Origin: Yponomeuta sedellus
Lineage: Eukaryota > Arthropoda > Insecta > Lepidoptera > Yponomeutidae
NCBI GenBank assembly: GCA_934045075.1
Contig: OW203723.1
Coordinates: 2,496,577 to 2,560,576, forward strand
DNA length: 64,000 nt
Reading direction: 5' to 3'
Part shown: piece after piece, positions 1-9,641 of the stretch
Layout: each line of letters begins with the position of its first letter
How positions within the stretch are numbered: position 1 is the stretch's first letter
Notes under the pieces: model-generated
Told to the model about the DNA's origin: nothing
The model's input: the letters and a program-made list of their open reading frames with translations, nothing else
Databases searched by the model: none
Position numbers and translations under genes: made by a program

Positions 1-232
1 TGACGGATTGCGTGAACCGAAGATGCTTAGCGTTCAGACGTATGAACGCTATGCAACGCTCTGATTGGACTCTTTTTATATATGTTCTGTGCATTCTCTG
101 TGGACAATATCTGTTGTTTTATTGGCTAATGGTTAGTAAGGATTACTTTTGCTAACAAATCAAATGGCGTGTCAAGGAAAAAATTAAATTCTCATCGAAA
201 CCCCTTAAGCCTGCTAGGTCAGACGCCTGTCA
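1..232. mobile_element. Fragment of piggyBac-like element, cut by window edge
   Basis: This stretch matches, in inverted orientation, about 54345-54540 of the TTAA-flanked element at 53668-54611. Shared landmarks are the run around TTGGACTC, the CAATATCTGTTGTTTTAT block and the GGTCAGACGCC block. Its outer terminus lies beyond position 1. A phrase matching the start of the 138-codon frame of the other copy is interrupted by a stop here, which argues against that frame being a conserved gene. Confidence 0.55.
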
Positions 233-396
233 AGTCATTAACTGTCAAATCTGTCTGACATTTTATCGCCGGTCGAAAAACGTGACCGGTCCCATTGTAC
301 TTGGTAGGTCTCTGCCTACCCCTCCAGTACAGGCGTGCATGCCAGAGGGGTAAGTGGAGACGCATTTTTACATAAATAATATTGTAATATTATTTT
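233..396. other. Unassigned spacer with a non-LTR tail scrap
   Basis: No gene is visible. Around 305-345 the string GTCTCTGCCTACCCCTCC, followed by a CAGGCGTG motif, resembles the end of the non-LTR 3' region seen at 14500 and 41190-41540. The rest is unrecognised. Confidence 0.3.
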
Positions 397-662
397 ATAA
401 ACGGTGCAAACCTCATTACAGCATTTTTTTTTTCTTTTTCTATCTATAACTTTCAAATGTTTAAATTATGTCACACATTTCGAAATTTCCCTCATTTTTC
501 ATCATTACAACTTTACCCATCGACTAGATCTGACTATTTACCTGCTTATCCGTTTTTATCCAATTTTCTGTTTTATTATGAAATAAAAGTATCTACAAAT
601 ATAGCAACAGTTGAAGTCGTTCCAGTTTTATTATTTACAAAAGTTATACAACATTACAATAT
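397..662 (+). mobile_element. Degenerate solo LTR, Ty3/gypsy type
   Basis: It aligns along its length with the LTRs at 49797-50063 and 52313-52579. Shared blocks include ACGGTGCAAACCTC, TTTAAATTATGT, CTAGATCTGACT and GAAGTCGTTCCAG. It is more diverged than those two are from each other, and no internal gag-pol sequence adjoins it, so it is read as an old solo LTR. I did not find a convincing TSD. Confidence 0.6.
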
Positions 663-711
663 TACCTCTGTGTATGGAACAAATTCCGATTCATCATCAA
701 CAGCCATTTAG

Positions 712-820
712 CCCTTAACCAGGCATGGGCGTGTGAATTTTTCATTGGTTTTAGACTTTATTTCAAGTTGATAGGGCTCAATTCAATGTGGTCTTGTAAA
801 GTACATTGCTTGGTTAAGGG
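712..820. mobile_element. Small TTAA-associated MITE
   Basis: A 14-bp terminal inverted repeat (TIR) with one mismatch is visible: CCCTTAACCAGGCA at the left and TGCTTGGTTAAGGG at the right. TTAA follows the right end and TTAG precedes the left. The CCC start and TTAA flank suggest a piggyBac-type target. No coding potential is present. Confidence 0.5.
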
Positions 821-911
821 TTAAAGGCCACTGCAGGACATAGGTTTTCCACGCTTCCCGTTCTCGTGGCGTCCGCATCTAGTGACGATTTAACTAAATT
901 CCCATTCGTCG

Positions 912-995
912 TCTTCGTCGTCAGGCTATACTAGTCCACTGCTGGACATGGCACTCCCCTAATGAGCGCCATAGCGCCCTGTCTTCAGCTTGCCA
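912..995 (-). mobile_element. Non-LTR retrotransposon 3' end fragment
   Basis: On the minus strand this is the end of an RT C-terminal region (GGCGCTATGGCGCTCATTAG) followed by the CCAGCAGTGGACTAGTATAG motif and a short GAC-rich tail. The same tail occurs at 16380-16440, 33720-33790, 40780-40870, 48030-48120 and 55127-55180. Confidence 0.6.
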
Positions 996-1017
996 AATTC
1001 CCATTCGTTATCGTTGT

Positions 1018-1084
1018 CACACCTTGTATGTCCCCATTGCTGGGGCACGGGTCTCTTCCCGCATCGCAGGAAGGTTAGGCCATA
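1018..1084 (-). mobile_element. S5-A SINE, 3' fragment
   Basis: Only the 3' portion of the S5 family is present, including CTTGTATGTCCCCA and the GGGGCACGGGTCTCTTCC block read on the plus strand. It is a 5'-truncated copy. Confidence 0.7.
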
Positions 1085-1395
1085 GACATAATTTATTGGT
1101 AATATTCATTACAAGTCCAGACTCCGTACATAATAACAATGCAATTTAGAAATAACAATCAAATTTACAAATGTCAAAAAGAAAATATTACATGTCAATA
1201 TCATAATAATTTTGCAATCTGTCAGGTCAATCAATTATAGAAAAATTATAATAATACGTATGTTGAGTAATTTACCTAATTATTATGCTAAATTCTGCTA
1301 AATAAGTGTTTAAAAGCTATGATATTACAATACAATACAAGCTATGATATTACAATACCATACTCCACCACTCGAATTCCCATTCGCTCGGTGTT
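1085..1395. other. A+T-rich spacer, no gene seen
   Basis: No coding or repeat family is recognised apart from a short local duplication of AGCTATGATATTACAATAC at about 1316-1360. Confidence 0.4.
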
Positions 1396-1762
1396 GAAGC
1401 GCTCGTGGCCTAGGCGAACCGAGTGATTGGAATCAATCACTTGGTTAAGCAACAACAGGCGCGGTCAGGTACGGAATGGGTGAGAGTCCCGTGACTACCG
1501 TTAGTGGCATTTTTCCGAGCGCTTCCGTGCTTCGCAAGGCACGCAAAGCCGTTGGTGCCGGCTGTCATATAATGGCAGTCGTTAAGCCATGTGAGAGGCC
1601 TTATGGGCGGCTTGATAACTTCTGACAGTAAGGCCCGCCACTGTCTTACAATCCTCCACCAACCCGGACTTGGCCCCCGTGGTGGAGTATGGCCTAACCT
1701 TCCTGCGATGCAGGAAGAGACCCGTGCCCCAGCAGTGGGGACATACAAGGGTTGATAACGAA
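1396..1762 (+). mobile_element. S5-A SINE (5S rRNA-related), near full length
   Basis: The head (AAGCGCTCGTGGCC, then AACCGAGTGATTGGAATC, then GGTTAAGCAAC, GGCGCGGTCAG and GGATGGGTG) matches the intermediate and 3' promoter regions of animal 5S rRNA. A body of about 250 bp follows, ending GGGGACATACAAGGGTTGAT. 5S-headed SINEs are the SINE3 class and use a type 1 Pol III promoter. Assignment to S5-A rests on the AACAACAGGCGCGG variant. Confidence 0.75.
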
Positions 1763-1937
1763 CGGTGTAAAAACCCCGGTACATCAGCCACTGAGGCCGG
1801 TCACAGACGGCGCGGCTCTCTCGCTAATAATAAATTTCTTCATATCATCCCTTCATAATAATAAGGAGCTCGACGGACGAAATGCGGAGAAGAGGTGAAA
1901 GGTCTATTCTATACTGAAAATGGTAGAAATGCCTTTT

Positions 1938-2150
1938 TTAAAACCAAAACTTATTTAGAGGCTCAAAATTCCACCCATGCTGGGATTCGAACCCGCGACC
2001 TCTAGCTATCCTTGCCAACGCTCTTCCAACTGAGCTAATGGGCGACTCACCGGCATCAGTGAAATTTCGAACCTCTTTACAATACTCTCTGTATTACGTA
2101 CAGGCAGCGACATTAAAATTGTCCTTAGCACGGGTTAGTGCATTGAAAAG
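1938..2150. mobile_element. T1 tRNA-SINE with inverted 5' part
   Basis: Positions 1938-2112 hold the tRNA-like core and upstream body in minus orientation. From about 2113 the 3' tail (GTCCTTAGCACGGGTTAGTG) appears in plus orientation. The break falls at the same internal point on both pieces, as expected for twin-priming 5' inversion during LINE-mediated insertion. Confidence 0.65.
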
Positions 2151-2462
2151 AATATAAAAATACCTTTTTTATGTAGGCTATAAACGTCCCGCTGCAGGGC
2201 ACAGACCTTCTCTCAGACAGAGAGTGTGGGCTTACTTAGTAACTGCGGATTGGCAACAACAAGCGTTGAAATAGTTAAACACCTCAGTCAGGCAGGATTC
2301 CTCACGATGTTTTCCTTCACGGTTAGCGAGTGGTATTGCCTTTTATACTTATAAATGTTTATTTTTTGCCTTTTGCTTTTCATTTACGTTATTCTAGATA
2401 GACTTATTTTTAATGCTTGGTATAGGACAATCGACAGCACATAAACCTTTACAATCTTATTA
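2151..2462. other. Spacer, no gene seen
   Basis: It contains CTGCAGGGCACAGACCTTCTC, which resembles the T5 SINE 3' body, and a TCACGATGTTTTCCTTCACG block like the T4/T5 bodies. These are degenerate SINE scraps rather than a gene. Confidence 0.35.
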
Positions 2463-2828
2463 GAAGCGCTCGTGGCCTAGGCGAACCGAGTGATTGAAAT
2501 CAATCACGTGGTTAAGCAACAACAGGCGCGGTCAGGTACGGGATGGGTGTGCGTCCCGTGACTACCGCTAGTGGCATTTTTCCGAGCGCTTCCGTGCTTC
2601 GCAAGGCACGTTAAGCCGTTGGTGCCGGCTGTCATATAATGGCAGTCGTTAAGCCATGTCAGAGGCCTTATGGGCGGCTTGATAACTTCTGACAGTAAGG
2701 CCCGCCACTGTCTTACAATCCTCCACCAACCCGGACTTGGCCCCCGTGGTGGAGTATGGCCTAACCTTCCTGCGATGTAGGAAGAGACCCGTGCCCCAGC
2801 AGTGGGGACATACAAGGGTTGATAACGA
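2463..2828 (+). mobile_element. S5-A SINE, near full length
   Basis: Very close to the 1396 copy. It runs from GAAGCGCTCGTGGCC to GGGGACATACAAGGGTTGAT. Open frames on the opposite strand across this and other copies are only the repeat read backwards. Confidence 0.75.
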
Positions 2829-3051
2829 TAATCTTATTATACTCAAGTTGTTACTATAATTTTGCCATCCATTATGCCTCCTTTACAATCACAGGGCATC
2901 CTAGTGTGGTGACTAGGGCTAAATCGTATTTCGGTGAAATTGTTTATACTTCAATTAGTAAATATTTTTCATACTTTTCATACACGTGCACTTTACTCAG
3001 TTAGGTTTACAAACAATTACATTTCATTTGTAGGCAACTCTCTACGCACTC

Positions 3052-3390
3052 TCGTAGCCCCGGCCCCCTGAGTGAAACAATCACAGAGGTTAAGCAACAT
3101 AGGGCGCGTTCAGTGCACGGATGGGTGGCCGTCTATGACTAAGGCTAGTGGCATTTTTCCGGTCAGTTCTGTGCTTCGCAGTTGGTGCCAAAGACAGAGC
3201 CATAGGGCCTCTTGAAACTTTTTGAAAACTGGGCTTGAAAACTACCGACAGTAAAACCAGCCACTAGTCTTGCAAGCCTCCGCCAATTCGGACTTGGCCT
3301 CCGTGGTGAAGTATGGCCTATACCTTCCTCAGGGAAGAGACCCGTGCCCCTCGGTGGGGGCATAATAGGTTGCTGACGATGATGACGGTA
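3052..3390 (+). mobile_element. S5-B SINE
   Basis: This is the second subfamily. Its head, GAGGTTAAGCAACATAGGGC followed by GTTCAGTGCACGGATGGGTG, is closer to 5S rRNA. The 3' end has CCCTCGGTGGGGGCATAATA and then a short GATGATGA tail. Several small deletions are present. Confidence 0.7.
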
Positions 3391-3672
3391 TGCACGGCAG
3401 ATTACTGGCAGCACTGCTCGATGAGGAGGGCAAAAGACGAACGGAAGAGACATGGGCTTTCTGTCGTTTGGAGACAAAGAAAAGCTCCTTGTTAATACCT
3501 CTGCCTGCTTAGATTCGCTAGGCCTGTCCGTATCTAATAAACCAAGTTTGTTTATGTCGGCACGACTGAGTTTATGTACTCCTTCATACATAGAAGAAAC
3601 AGAGTGACACAACATAACACCACATTTACATACAGGCGCATACATTACTGTAACCAGGTAGTTCAACATCAG

Positions 3673-3977
3673 AGTGCTTAGTGCGAGTTTGACAGATCCA
3701 ATCGAATAACTTTACTACCGCGTTAATCGAGCATTGAGTAGTGAGTATGAGTAAGTTAACCGTTCGAACTGGCAAAACGCTGTCACAGTACAACTCGCAC
3801 TCGCGTTTATTCGTGTTTTGACTGGTAAACGTGTTAACTTCTCAACGTAAACCATTACAACTAGCACTCAGCAATTTTAATTTCCATACTTGTCGCTAGG
3901 TGGCGCTTCCTCGAGGCCATAGAAATATGAGTTTACGTTAACGCGATCGAGTCGTTCAAAAACTCGCACTAAGCACT
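3673..3977 (+). mobile_element. CWG-target MITE, copy 1
   Basis: The TIR AGTGCTTAGTGCGAG (left) pairs with CTCGCACTAAGCACT (right), and the element is flanked by CAG on both sides (3670-3672 and 3978-3980). The length is 305 bp with no coding frame. A 3-bp CWG or TWA target is typical of PIF/Harbinger transposons, so it is read as a non-autonomous Harbinger-type element. Four more copies lie in the window. Confidence 0.75.
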
Positions 3978-3980
3978 CAG

Positions 3981-4268
3981 GTAGAGCTCAGTACTAATAA
4001 TGGTGTTTGGTTTAATTTTACTGTTATGTTGCAATATTCATGAAAATAAATACTATAAAGGCATAATATTCTGTCGCAAATGAGGTCAAATGTTGTTTTT
4101 CCTTCTTTTCGATTCACTATAGTATTCTTAACTGTAACCTATTGGAATGTGATTGGATAGTATCGATAGTGAACCAAACATTACCTTATCTTATTCCTTA
4201 CAAAGACAGCTCGCTGGACAAAAGGACATTTATCTTTGTAAATGTTATTTTCTATGTAATGTAAAGTA
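3981..4268. other. A+T-rich spacer, no gene seen
   Basis: No recognised family. A weak inverted similarity (GGTGTTTGGTT near 4000, AACCAAACATTACC near 4175) is too imperfect to call. Confidence 0.35.
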
Positions 4269-4283
4269 ATGTGTAAAGTTCGC

Positions 4284-4644
4284 TAACAACCCTTGTATGT
4301 CCCCACTGCTGGGGCACGGGTCTATTCCTGCATCGCAGGAAGGTTAGGCTATACTCCACCACGGGGGCCAAGTCTGGGTTGGTGGAGGATTGTAAGACAG
4401 TGGCGGGCCTTACTGTCAGAAGTTACCAAGCCGCCAATAAGGCTTATGATATGGCTTAACGACTGCCATTACATGACAGCCGGCAACAACGGCTTAGCGT
4501 GCCTTGCGAAGCACGGAAGCGCTCGGAAAAATGCCACTAGAGGTAGTCACGGGACTCTCACCCATCCCGTACCTGACCGCGCCTGTTGTTGCTTAACCAA
4601 GTGATTGATTCCAATCACTCGGTTCGCCTAGGCCACGAGCGCTT
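4284..4644 (-). mobile_element. S5-A SINE, full length with TSD
   Basis: A complete copy in minus orientation. It is flanked by ATGTGTAAAG (4269-4278) and ATGTGTAAGG (4645-4654), a 10-bp TSD with one mismatch. This places the 5' end at AAGCGCTCGTGGCC and shows retroposition. Confidence 0.8.
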
Positions 4645-4654
4645 ATGTGTAAGG

Positions 4655-5165
4655 TGTTTGTGTGCAATTAAGTATAATTAATTAATATTTTTTTATCTTA
4701 TCTTATATTCATTAATTACTTATAATATGATTCTATGGCACAAACTATTCATTCAAAAGACTCGCTTTCTGTAGAGTCACAAACAAGTCTGCTTAAGATT
4801 GGTTCTGCCAAACATTTTTAATTTTCGACTCTTATTCATTAGATTTTCTCTTGCAAAGTCTGGCTGTTCACCTCCACTTGTCTCCATTTGACTTTCATTG
4901 GCCCTAATGCCTCACTAGATGTGTCTGTGCGGCAACAATAAAAATAATCCAGAAAGCATTCGGCAGAATCGAACGTTTCCAATCTAATGGGCTCGGTGGA
5001 ATTAGTGCGGGTTTCGTTCCGTTATTTATTGGACGCCTTTGCTCTACCGTGACGGGGCATGAAGATATAGTAATCTCTTCTGGGAGTGATAATACACATT
5101 TTGAAAAATAATATTCGCCTCCAGTGGACCCGGCTCACAACACGCCATTAATGAAAAAAAACATA
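4655..5165. other. Spacer, no gene seen
   Basis: A+T-rich sequence with no long frame and no repeat family recognised. Confidence 0.35.
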
Positions 5166-5410
5166 TCTTTCGTCGTCAGGCTATATTAGTCCACTGCTGG
5201 ACATAGCCCTCCCCTAAAGAGCGCCACGTTGTGCTATCATAGGGGGCAATGCCCATAGTCCCCACGCTGGGCATGCGGGTTGGGGATCCTAGTTCGGTGG
5301 AATTGTACTGCAGGGGGCGCTGCTGCCCACCCCCGGTTTGTGTACTTTAGTCGCCTTTTACGACACCCGGGGGAAGAATTGGGTTGGTGCTATTCTCTAG
5401 GCCGACACCA
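5166..5410 (-). mobile_element. Non-LTR retrotransposon 3' end
   Basis: In minus orientation it holds a conserved 3' region. Plus-strand landmarks are GTCCACTGCTGGACATAGCC, CCCCACGCTGGGCATGCGGG, GTCGCCTTTTACGACACCC and TTGGGTTGGTGCTATTCTC. The same region occurs at 9642-10090 (minus) and 16185-16450 (plus). Confidence 0.6.
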
Positions 5411-5444
5411 CATAGCACATCTTTCACAGGTCATATTTGCAAAC

Positions 5445-5700
5445 CTGAGTATTTAAAGAGGTGTTCAACTACTTCAGCGCTTGAAATCGCCATTCTACGG
5501 TAGGCACATCATCATCATCATCAACCCGTTATGTCCCCACCGAGGGGCACGGGTCTCTTCCCTAAGGAAGGTACAGGCTATACTCCACCACGGGGGCCAA
5601 GTCCGGATTGGTATCCGCGGCAGGCACGCGTAGTAATTAAGCCCATATTCTCTCTTTTTGAGAGAAAGCGTGTGCCCTTCAGTGTGACGTATATAGACGT
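5445..5700 (+). mobile_element. T5 SINE body split by an S5-B insertion
   Basis: The T5 body (GAGGTGTTCAACTACTTCAG, then CGCTTGAAATCGCC) resumes after the insertion as GCGTAGTAATTAAGCCCAT and a TCTCTC...GAGAGAA stretch. The insertion at 5508-5618 is bracketed by GGTAGGCAC and GGCAGGCAC. Confidence 0.6.
5508..5618 (-). mobile_element. 5'-truncated S5-B SINE with (GAT)n tail and TSD
   Basis: It starts with ATCATCATCATCATCAACCC on the plus strand, which is a (TGA)n 3' tail in its own orientation. It then holds the S5-B 3' part up to GTCCGGATTGG. The 9-bp flanks at 5499-5507 and 5619-5627 differ at one base. 5' truncation, a simple 3' tail and a TSD together mark LINE-type retroposition. Confidence 0.75.
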
Positions 5701-5765
5701 AGCGTGGGCAAGCCCCCCACCAGATGGTCCGACGATATGGTTGCGGTGGCGGGGAGTCACTGAAT
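5695..5765 (+). pseudogene. RT C-terminal fragment of a non-LTR element
   Basis: One frame reads KPPTRWSDDMVAVAGSH before a stop, matching the conserved RPPTRWSDDLVKVAG tail of lepidopteran non-LTR reverse transcriptases. It is only about 20 codons long. Confidence 0.5.
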
Positions 5766-5857
5766 AGAACGGCAGAAGGCCGAGAAGCTTGGAAAACCAA
5801 ATGAACAACATAAAAATAGAACAGGTAAAAGTTTTTCTTTATGCACAATTTTTTGGC

Positions 5858-5969
5858 TTAGCGTGCCTTGCAAAACACGGCTTAGCGTGTTTTGCAAGGC
5901 ATGCTAAGCCGTTAGTGCTGGCTGTCATGTAATGGCAGTCGTAAATCCATTTCAGATGCCTTATGCCTT
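5858..5969 (+). mobile_element. Rearranged S5 fragment
   Basis: It contains a short inverted duplicate (TGCCTTGCAAAACACG, then TGTTTTGCAAGGCATGC) and the central S5 block GCTGTCATGTAATGGCAGTC. It abuts the next full copy. Confidence 0.55.
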
Positions 5970-6304
5970 AAGCGCTTGTGGCCTAGCTGAACCGAGTGAT
6001 TGGAATCAACCACGGTGCAGGATGGGTGACCGTCCCGTGACTCACGCCAGTGGCATTATTTCCGAGCGCTACCGTGCTTCGCAAGGCACGCTAAGCCGTT
6101 GGTGCCGGCTGTTATGTAATGTAATGTCGGTTGTCAGAGGCCTTCTGAGCGGCTTAATAACTTCTGACAGTAAGGCCAGCCACTGCCTTACAATCCTCCA
6201 CCAAACGGGACTTGGCCCCCGTGGTGGAGTATGGACTAACCTTACTGTAATGCAGGAAGAGACCCTTGCCCCAGGAGTGGGGACAAACAAAGAGTTGATA
6301 ATGC
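5970..6304 (+). mobile_element. S5-A SINE
   Basis: It runs from AGCGCTTGTGGCCTAGC to GGGGACAAACAAAGAGTTGA. It has a small duplication of ATGTA in the central block and a deleted stretch in the head. Confidence 0.7.
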
Positions 6305-6368
6305 TTATCGACGCTAAAGCGCTTAATTTCTGTGCTACCGAGGCCATTACAGAGGCGTCTGTTTTCTG

Positions 6369-6667
6369 AGTGCTTAGTGCGAGTTTTTTAACTACTCGAT
6401 CGCGTTAACGTAAACTCAAATTCTATGGCATGGAGGACGCGCCACCTAGCGACCAGTTTGGAAATTAAAATAGCTGAGTGCGTGTTGTAATGGTTTACGT
6501 AGAGAAGCGAACACGTTTACCAGCCAAAACACGAATAAACGCGAGTGCGATCTGTGACAGTGTTTTGCCATTTCGAACGGTTAATTTACTCATACTCATT
6601 ACTCAATGCTCGATTAACGCGGTAGTAAAGTTATTCGATTGGATCTGTCAAACTCGCACTAAGCACT
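6369..6667 (-). mobile_element. CWG-target MITE, copy 2
   Basis: Same family as 3673-3977 in the opposite orientation. The TIRs are intact and the flanks are CTG on both sides (6366-6368, 6668-6670). Confidence 0.75.
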
Positions 6668-6670
6668 CTG

Positions 6671-7028
6671 CAGTGGGTAATTGTTTTCATCCCAGTTAAA
6701 GAGAATACCACTTCTCCTAAACCAATTCCGTGACGCAGACTCTCCACACCGCAAGCTCCCACTAAGCATTGAGGTGCGTGCACATTGCCTGTTTGTCTAC
6801 TGATTGTTGTACAGCGCATCCATCACAGCATGGGGTATGAATTGTGGCTTGTGTTCCACAGCGGTTTGTTTTCATGCTGGGTTTGGGATATAAAAATAAT
6901 GTGAATTTTTCACGTGAAGGTGACGGATACGCTTTCATATATTGTTGGACCTGGGGTGTAAAACATTAAAGTGATGTCAATTTAGAGCTTATATATTATC
7001 AAAACATCTTTGAAAGTTCTGCGGATTT
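6671..7028. other. Spacer, no gene seen
   Basis: No recognised family and no credible coding frame. Confidence 0.35.
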
Positions 7029-7225
7029 GACGACCTCTGTGGCGTACCGGTAGCGCGTCTGCCTACCATGCAAGAGGTCCCGGGTTCGAATCCCGGCTGG
7101 AGAAAAAAAAAGCCCAGGTCTTGGATGTTTACATGTTTGTGATGTCGTTATTTCTGGTTGCCACTACACAGGGTATACTAGTGTGGGGCCAGAAGCAATG
7201 TATGTGCTTGTATGTAAATGTTATG
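7029..7225 (+). mobile_element. T3 tRNA-derived SINE
   Basis: A Pol III A box (TGGCGTACCGGTAGCGCG) and B box (GGTTCGAATCCC) sit in a tRNA-like head. An A run follows, then a body with GGTCTTGGATGTTTACATG and CACAGGGTATACTAGTGTGG. The same family occurs in minus orientation at 20398-21357. Confidence 0.65.
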
Positions 7226-8085
7226 TTTTGGAAATCTGAAAGCAGAGTTATAAGAGATTTAGTAAAAGTGAGGTTAAGCAACAAGTTCACAATAACTTAT
7301 ACTAAACTTATCCATGTCCATTATGATAGCAAGGGTCGTAAAAGTTAAGAAAGATCAGAACTCGGTACAAAGAAAGCATTAAAAGAACACTCAAAACACT
7401 CAAAACGCACACGCGCTAAACGATACGAGACTAGTGATCATAGATTGAGTCAGGGAGCTGTCAAGCCTGTCACTGTTAGCACAGACACAGATTAAAAATA
7501 CAGTTGACAAACACGGGTAATAAATCGAATCAATATAAAGATTTATTTTCATCAAGTAAATTTTGATTTTTAAACTATTGACATTATGTAAATTATAATG
7601 TCATTGTACTTATTTACTCTGATAGAATCAATCATCTGGTGCAAGTCTTTTTATTTAATACATTCACACTAATTGACTAAAGCAAATTGTACTTAAATAT
7701 AAACAAACATTACCAAACATGTAACTTAAAAATGAGCTAGTACGTTATTATATAAACAGGTTAAAAACCTTGCAGATATACTTAATCTTATCAATTTTTT
7801 TTTAAATCGTCTGTAAACATTTCAAGATAAAATTCAGTCAATTGAATAGAATAGAATAGAATGCTTTTATTGACATATTAAGACAAAGGGTCGAGGCTCA
7901 GCATATTGCAACCAAGTCCATGCAGCGGTCTTGGCAGCGCTGATTCTCAGCATCGACCCGTAAAAACTAAAACTAAACTTAAATGTAGGAGAAGGCTGAC
8001 AAACTTACAATACAAATTATACCAAGAATATAATTTTACAATATACACTACAAATTTCTCATAATATTAATAATATAATATAATA
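7226..8085. other. A+T-rich spacer, no gene seen
   Basis: No long frame. A TAGAATAGAATAGAATGC stretch near 7846-7864 precedes a GTCGAGGCTCAGCAT segment, possibly a non-LTR 3' scrap. Confidence 0.3.
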
Positions 8086-8335
8086 TGATATATGATATGA
8101 TATGATGTGATGTGATGTGATGTGATGTGATGCGATGCGATGCGATGCGATGCGATGCGATGCGATGCGATGCGATGCGATGCGATGCGATGCGATACGA
8201 TACGATACGATACGATACGATACGATACGATACGATACGATACGATACGATACGATACGATACGATACGATACGATACGATACGATACGATACAATACGA
8301 TACGATACGGTATGATATGATATAATATAATATAA
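8086..8335. repeat. Segmented pentanucleotide array (GATAT/GATGT/GATGC/GATAC)
   Basis: Period 5 throughout, with the unit changing by single-base steps in blocks: GATAT, then GATGT, then GATGC, then GATAC, then GATAT-like units. Long apparent frames in all phases are artefacts of the period. A second array with the reverse-complement GCATC unit lies at 35574-35890. Confidence 0.9.
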
Positions 8336-8369
8336 TACAAATGCATATACTCGTATTATATGGTGGATA

Positions 8370-8419
8370 ATGGTGAATAATAAAGATGGAATTGCATGTC
8401 CATCTTTATTATTCACCAT
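8370..8419. other. Perfect 20-bp hairpin
   Basis: ATGGTGAATAATAAAGATGG (8370-8389) is exactly complementary to 8400-8419 with a 10-base loop. It lies just beyond the pentamer array. It may be a tiny foldback element or a fixed duplication. Confidence 0.7.
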
Positions 8420-8480
8420 GTTGTACACCAACACAAGTAGTTCCGTCTCCTTATAATTCAATTTATTTATTTCAGACAGT

Positions 8481-8695
8481 ACACATCTATTGGCCCACCT
8501 TGCATTTTCAGTTTCGTTGAGTCCTAGCTAAAAATGTATATAAAGTCGAACAAAAAGTGTTAATTCATAATTATATTCAATAGTCTTTAAATGTATCAGA
8601 TTTAAAACTGCATCAATAATTTTTGTCCAATCTAGCAATGATATTTAGGTAGGGGCCACCAGAACCTAAACTCTAAGGTGGGCCAATAGATGTGT
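8481..8695. mobile_element. MITE with 21-bp TIR
   Basis: The left TIR ACACATCTATTGGCCCACCT (plus a final T) and the right TIR 8675-8695 are exact inverted copies. The element is 215 bp and A+T-rich inside. No clear TSD was seen, so the superfamily is not assigned. Confidence 0.65.
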
Positions 8696-8708
8696 GCAGG
8701 AGTGTAAT

Positions 8709-9145
8709 TTAAAAACCTATTTAGTGGCTAAAAATTTCACCCATGCCGGGATTGGAACCCGCGACCGCTGGCTATCCGTGCCAGCGCTCTTTCCAACTTA
8801 GCTTACGTCCGCGTTTTCGCTGTACCCACGTGATTATACTATGTGGGTACAGCGATATCATTCCGATATAAAAACCTAACTGCAAAGTAGGTACTCGGGG
8901 CTGTAAGTGATGCAATTTACTTCAGCCAGATGTCGCTGCCTGTACGTAATACAGAGAATAGTGTAAAGAGGTTCGAAATTTCACTGATGCCGGTGAGTCG
9001 CCCATTAGCTCAGTGGGAAAGGGCACTGGCACGGTTAGCCAGAGGTCGCGGGTTCGAATGCCGGCATTGGTGGAATTTTTAGCCTCTAAATAGGTTTTTA
9101 AAATGGTCCTTAGCACGGGTTAGTGCATTAAAAATAAAAATAGTA
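8709..9145. mobile_element. Two T1 SINE pieces in inverted arrangement
   Basis: The left piece (8709-8805) is a minus-orientation half of the tRNA core. The right piece (about 8840-9145) is a complete plus copy ending AGTGCATTAAAAATAAAAAT. They meet at a palindrome, CGCTGTACCCAC (8818-8829) and GTGGGTACAGCG (8842-8853). Confidence 0.7.
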
Positions 9146-9463
9146 TAATAGTGTAATGTTTTCCTTTTTGCCGAGCTCACAGTGGATGCTCGGTACGTTT
9201 CGGGGTAGACTATAATATTGGTTTTTTGGCGTGCGATAAAGGTCTTTCTTATCCAGTTGGGTAAGTTATTATATTAGTTATTTGTAAGCGGTTGGCAAAC
9301 AGGATTACCGCTCACAAATCCGTGATACTTATGCCATGTAATGGATGTAGCCCAAAAAGTTGTACCGGATATTTACGAAGGAACTTCACCAACTTAAAAA
9401 AAATGCTCTGCAACAGATAGACCTATTACAATCTATTACAATAATTGACATTAGATGTGCATC

Positions 9464-9641
9464 GAAGCGCTCGTGGCCTAGTCCAACCTGGTGATTGGAA
9501 TCAATCACTTGAGTTAAGCAACAACAGGCGCAGTCAGGTGCAAGATAGATAACCGTCCCGTTACTACCGCTAGAGTCATTTTTCCGAGTGTTTATGTGCT
9601 TCGCAAGGCACGTTAAGCCGTTGGTGCCGGTTGTCATGTAA
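9464..9641 (+). mobile_element. S5-A SINE, 3'-deleted
   Basis: It has the complete head and central block but stops at GGTTGTCATGTAAT, where it joins a minus-orientation non-LTR tail. The copy at 22594-22768 stops at nearly the same place. Confidence 0.65.

Noticed and set aside
1437..1784. Recurring 80-115 codon frames with a common phrase (PTAGARVSS)
   Set aside because: They are antisense readings of S5 copies, with no conserved start or end and frequent stops in sister copies.
3990..4200. Weak inverted similarity suggesting a MITE
   Set aside because: Too many mismatches and no TSD.
8048..8461. Frames of 60-137 codons on both strands
   Set aside because: Pentamer array artefact.
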